Shown here: positions 46,252 through 47,234 of the stretch, piece after piece | Layout of the letters: each line of letters begins with the position of its first letter | How positions within the stretch are numbered: position 1 is the stretch's first letter | Virus record (IMG/VR): IMGVR_UViG_3300046529_000705 | Span: 1 to 47,234 of that record | DNA length: 47,234 nt | Reading direction: 5' to 3' (one strand) | Origin: a virus | The notes under the pieces: model-generated | Seen by the model: only the letters and a program-made list of their open reading frames with translations | Databases searched by the model: none | Told to the model about the DNA's origin: nothing | Program-made: the position numbers and the translations under genes

Positions 46252-46334
46252 TAGCCAAGGCGGGACTCGAACCCGCACGCCCTTTCAGGCACCGTCTTTT
46301 GAGGACGGCGTGGCTGCCATTTCACCACTCGGCC
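46252..46334 (-). tRNA. tRNA-Leu (CAA)
   Basis: A class II tRNA: acceptor GGCCGAG/CTTGGCT with two G-U pairs, D-arm with GTGGTGAAATGGCAG, anticodon stem CCGTC/GACGG with loop CTCAAAA (anticodon CAA), a long variable arm (TGCCTGAAAGGGCG), T-arm GCGGG-TTCGAGT-CCCGC, discriminator A. CCA is not encoded. It reads TTG codons, used as start and internal codons here. Confidence 0.9.
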
Positions 46335-46384
46335 GTGGGCCGGAGGGAAGATAGGTTCCCTCCGGCCTTTCTTACTGGTGAATC

Positions 46385-47017
46385 CTACTTCACCGTGTAG
46401 CGGCCGTAGTAAACCGACTTCGACCACGGCTTGTAGTAGTTCACGCCCTTACCCGGGCGCTCCGCCTCCAGCCACGTCGTGGAATTGACGTAGATGGCCA
46501 CGTGGTAGACGTGACCGCTGGAGTCGTGCACGAAGACCAGGTCGCCCTTCTGGGGCTTCGAGACCTTCGCCGCCGCGCGGTGCTGGTCGCTCGCGACGCG
46601 GGGAATGCTCTTCCCCAGCTTCTTGAAGGTGTAGTAGGTCAGGCCGGAGCAGTCGAAGCCAGCCGACGGCGAGGTGCCGCCCCAGACGTACCGCGTGCCG
46701 ATGTACTTGGCGGCCTGGTTGATGATCTTCGTGCCCGACGAGGTCGAGCTGCCGGTCGTGGATGCGGGCTTGGCCGGTGCGGGCGTGGACGATGCGGCCA
46801 GAAGGATTCTCTCGCCGGGGTAAATCCGGTTGGGGTTGGATATGTGGTTGATGGACGCGAGGTGCTGATACGTCGTCTTGTGGGCTGATGCGATCCCACT
46901 CAGTGTGTCTCCGCTTTTGACGGTCACGTAACTGGCTGCGGCCTCTGCGGCGGTAACCGCTACCGGCGAAATAGCCAGTGCGCCCGCAAGTGCGATTCCA
47001 GCGATCCTCTTATTCAT
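46385..47017 (-). CDS. Secreted LysM-NlpC/P60 wall hydrolase
   Basis: A 210-residue protein with GGAG before the ATG. A signal peptide (MNKRIAGIALAGALAISPVA, ending near AEAAA) is followed by a LysM (~29-75: YVTVKSGDTLSGIASAHKTT) and a Ser/Thr/Pro linker. The NlpC/P60 domain (~95-205) has Cys in AGFDCSGLTYYTF, His in GHVYHVAIYVN and Pro-Arg before the metal-free site. It is exported by the host Sec route, so it could be an endolysin, a lysogenic wall-modifying factor or a captured host gene. It sits between the tRNA genes, away from the holin candidates. Confidence 0.85.
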   Translation of the reverse strand: MNKRIAGIALAGALAISPVAVTAAEAAASYVTVKSGDTLSGIASAHKTTYQHLASINHISNPNRIYPGERILLAASSTPAPAKPASTTGSSTSSGTKIINQAAKYIGTRYVWGGTSPSAGFDCSGLTYYTFKKLGKSIPRVASDQHRAAAKVSKPQKGDLVFVHDSSGHVYHVAIYVNSTTWLEAERPGKGVNYYKPWSKSVYYGRYTVK

Positions 47018-47185
47018 GATGCACTCCGCACGCCTGCGAAATTAGGTGACGGGCTCGGGATAAGTGCCATTCCCTACCACAAGAAGTTCTGCGGATTCGC
47101 CCCAGTACTGCGTTTCGGTCTCCCGCCCCTGTTCAGGGTTGATTGCAGTTTTTGTCCAGGAACAGGGCTCGGCGTCTGGACAAAG
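47018..47185. other. Gap between the wall hydrolase and a tRNA, with an open frame of unclear status
   Basis: A leftward frame from ~47190 to TAA at 47045 reads CPDAEPCSWTKTAINPEQ and then WGESAELLVVGNGTYPEP. It has no start codon and runs into the tRNA. It could be the end of a broken gene, or chance. Confidence 0.3.
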
Positions 47186-47234
47186 TGGCCCCCCTTGGAA
47201 TCGCACCAAGATCTCCCGCTTTTCAGGCGGGCGC
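47186..47234 (-). tRNA. tRNA-Phe (GAA), 5' part beyond the window
   Basis: The 3' half is complete: anticodon stem CCCGC/GCGGG with loop CTGAAAA (anticodon GAA), T-arm CTTGG-TGCGATT-CCAAG, acceptor 3' strand GGGGGCC and discriminator A. The D-arm and 5' acceptor lie outside the window. Confidence 0.85.

Noticed and set aside
1-47234. Whole window as a host chromosome region or an extracellular contractile injection system
   Set aside because: Terminase, portal, scaffold, capsid, integrases and tRNAs are present together, so this is a phage rather than a headless injection system.

Overview
The window looks like most of a temperate, contractile-tailed (myovirus-type) actinophage, probably of Streptomyces. 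The DNA is GC-rich with GC-biased third codon positions, and many genes start with GTG. A WhiJ-like/DUF397 regulator pair typical of Streptomyces is present. The virion genes include a tail sheath, a tail tube, J/W/gpI-type baseplate proteins and an N4-gp56-type capsid protein. Neither end of the window is a genome end: the first gene and the last tRNA are both cut.

Positions 1-31,500 are almost entirely leftward-transcribed virion genes. Read in the direction of transcription (right to left) the order is: zinc-ribbon/HTH protein (possible small terminase), large terminase, collagen-repeat fibre, two small proteins, portal, scaffold, major capsid, strong terminator, neck and connector proteins, sheath, tube, tail assembly chaperone with an apparent +1 frameshift extension, tape measure with two wall-degrading domains, LysM-like protein, hub, spike/fibre fusion, gp25-like wedge, baseplate J, a fibre-like protein, gpI-like protein, a carbohydrate-binding tail protein, two membrane proteins (holin candidates), terminator, and an acidic RGR-repeat protein.

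Positions 32,100-36,400 form a switch or integration region. It has two small rightward genes, a tyrosine recombinase (leftward), a 50-residue rightward ORF, and a large serine recombinase (rightward) whose C-terminus looks like an IS5-type transposase N-domain. A hairpin just upstream of the serine recombinase is an attP candidate. Positions 36,400-41,600 hold small leftward accessory genes (KTSC, HicA-like, membrane coiled-coil, and unknowns, including ORFs of 39 and 43 codons). Positions 41,700-42,834 hold the WhiJ-like/DUF397 pair. Positions 42,889-45,649 hold a MazG-like protein, a papain-like protein, unknowns and a metallophosphoesterase behind a promoter with two palindromic operators. 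Positions 45,850-47,234 hold a small membrane protein, three tRNAs (Asn, Leu, Phe) and a secreted LysM-NlpC/P60 hydrolase.

The most striking signal is a 9-base motif, CTTAATACC. I found 12 exact copies and one one-base variant spread over the window. Every copy has the same orientation relative to the gene it lies in, and every exact copy is read in the frame Leu-Asn-Thr. It resembles the oriented, genome-wide stoperators of cluster A mycobacteriophages, but with a different sequence. A second theme is four long inverted repeats that bury the start codon or ribosome-binding site of internal genes. All functions are inferred by reading the sequence; no database search was run.
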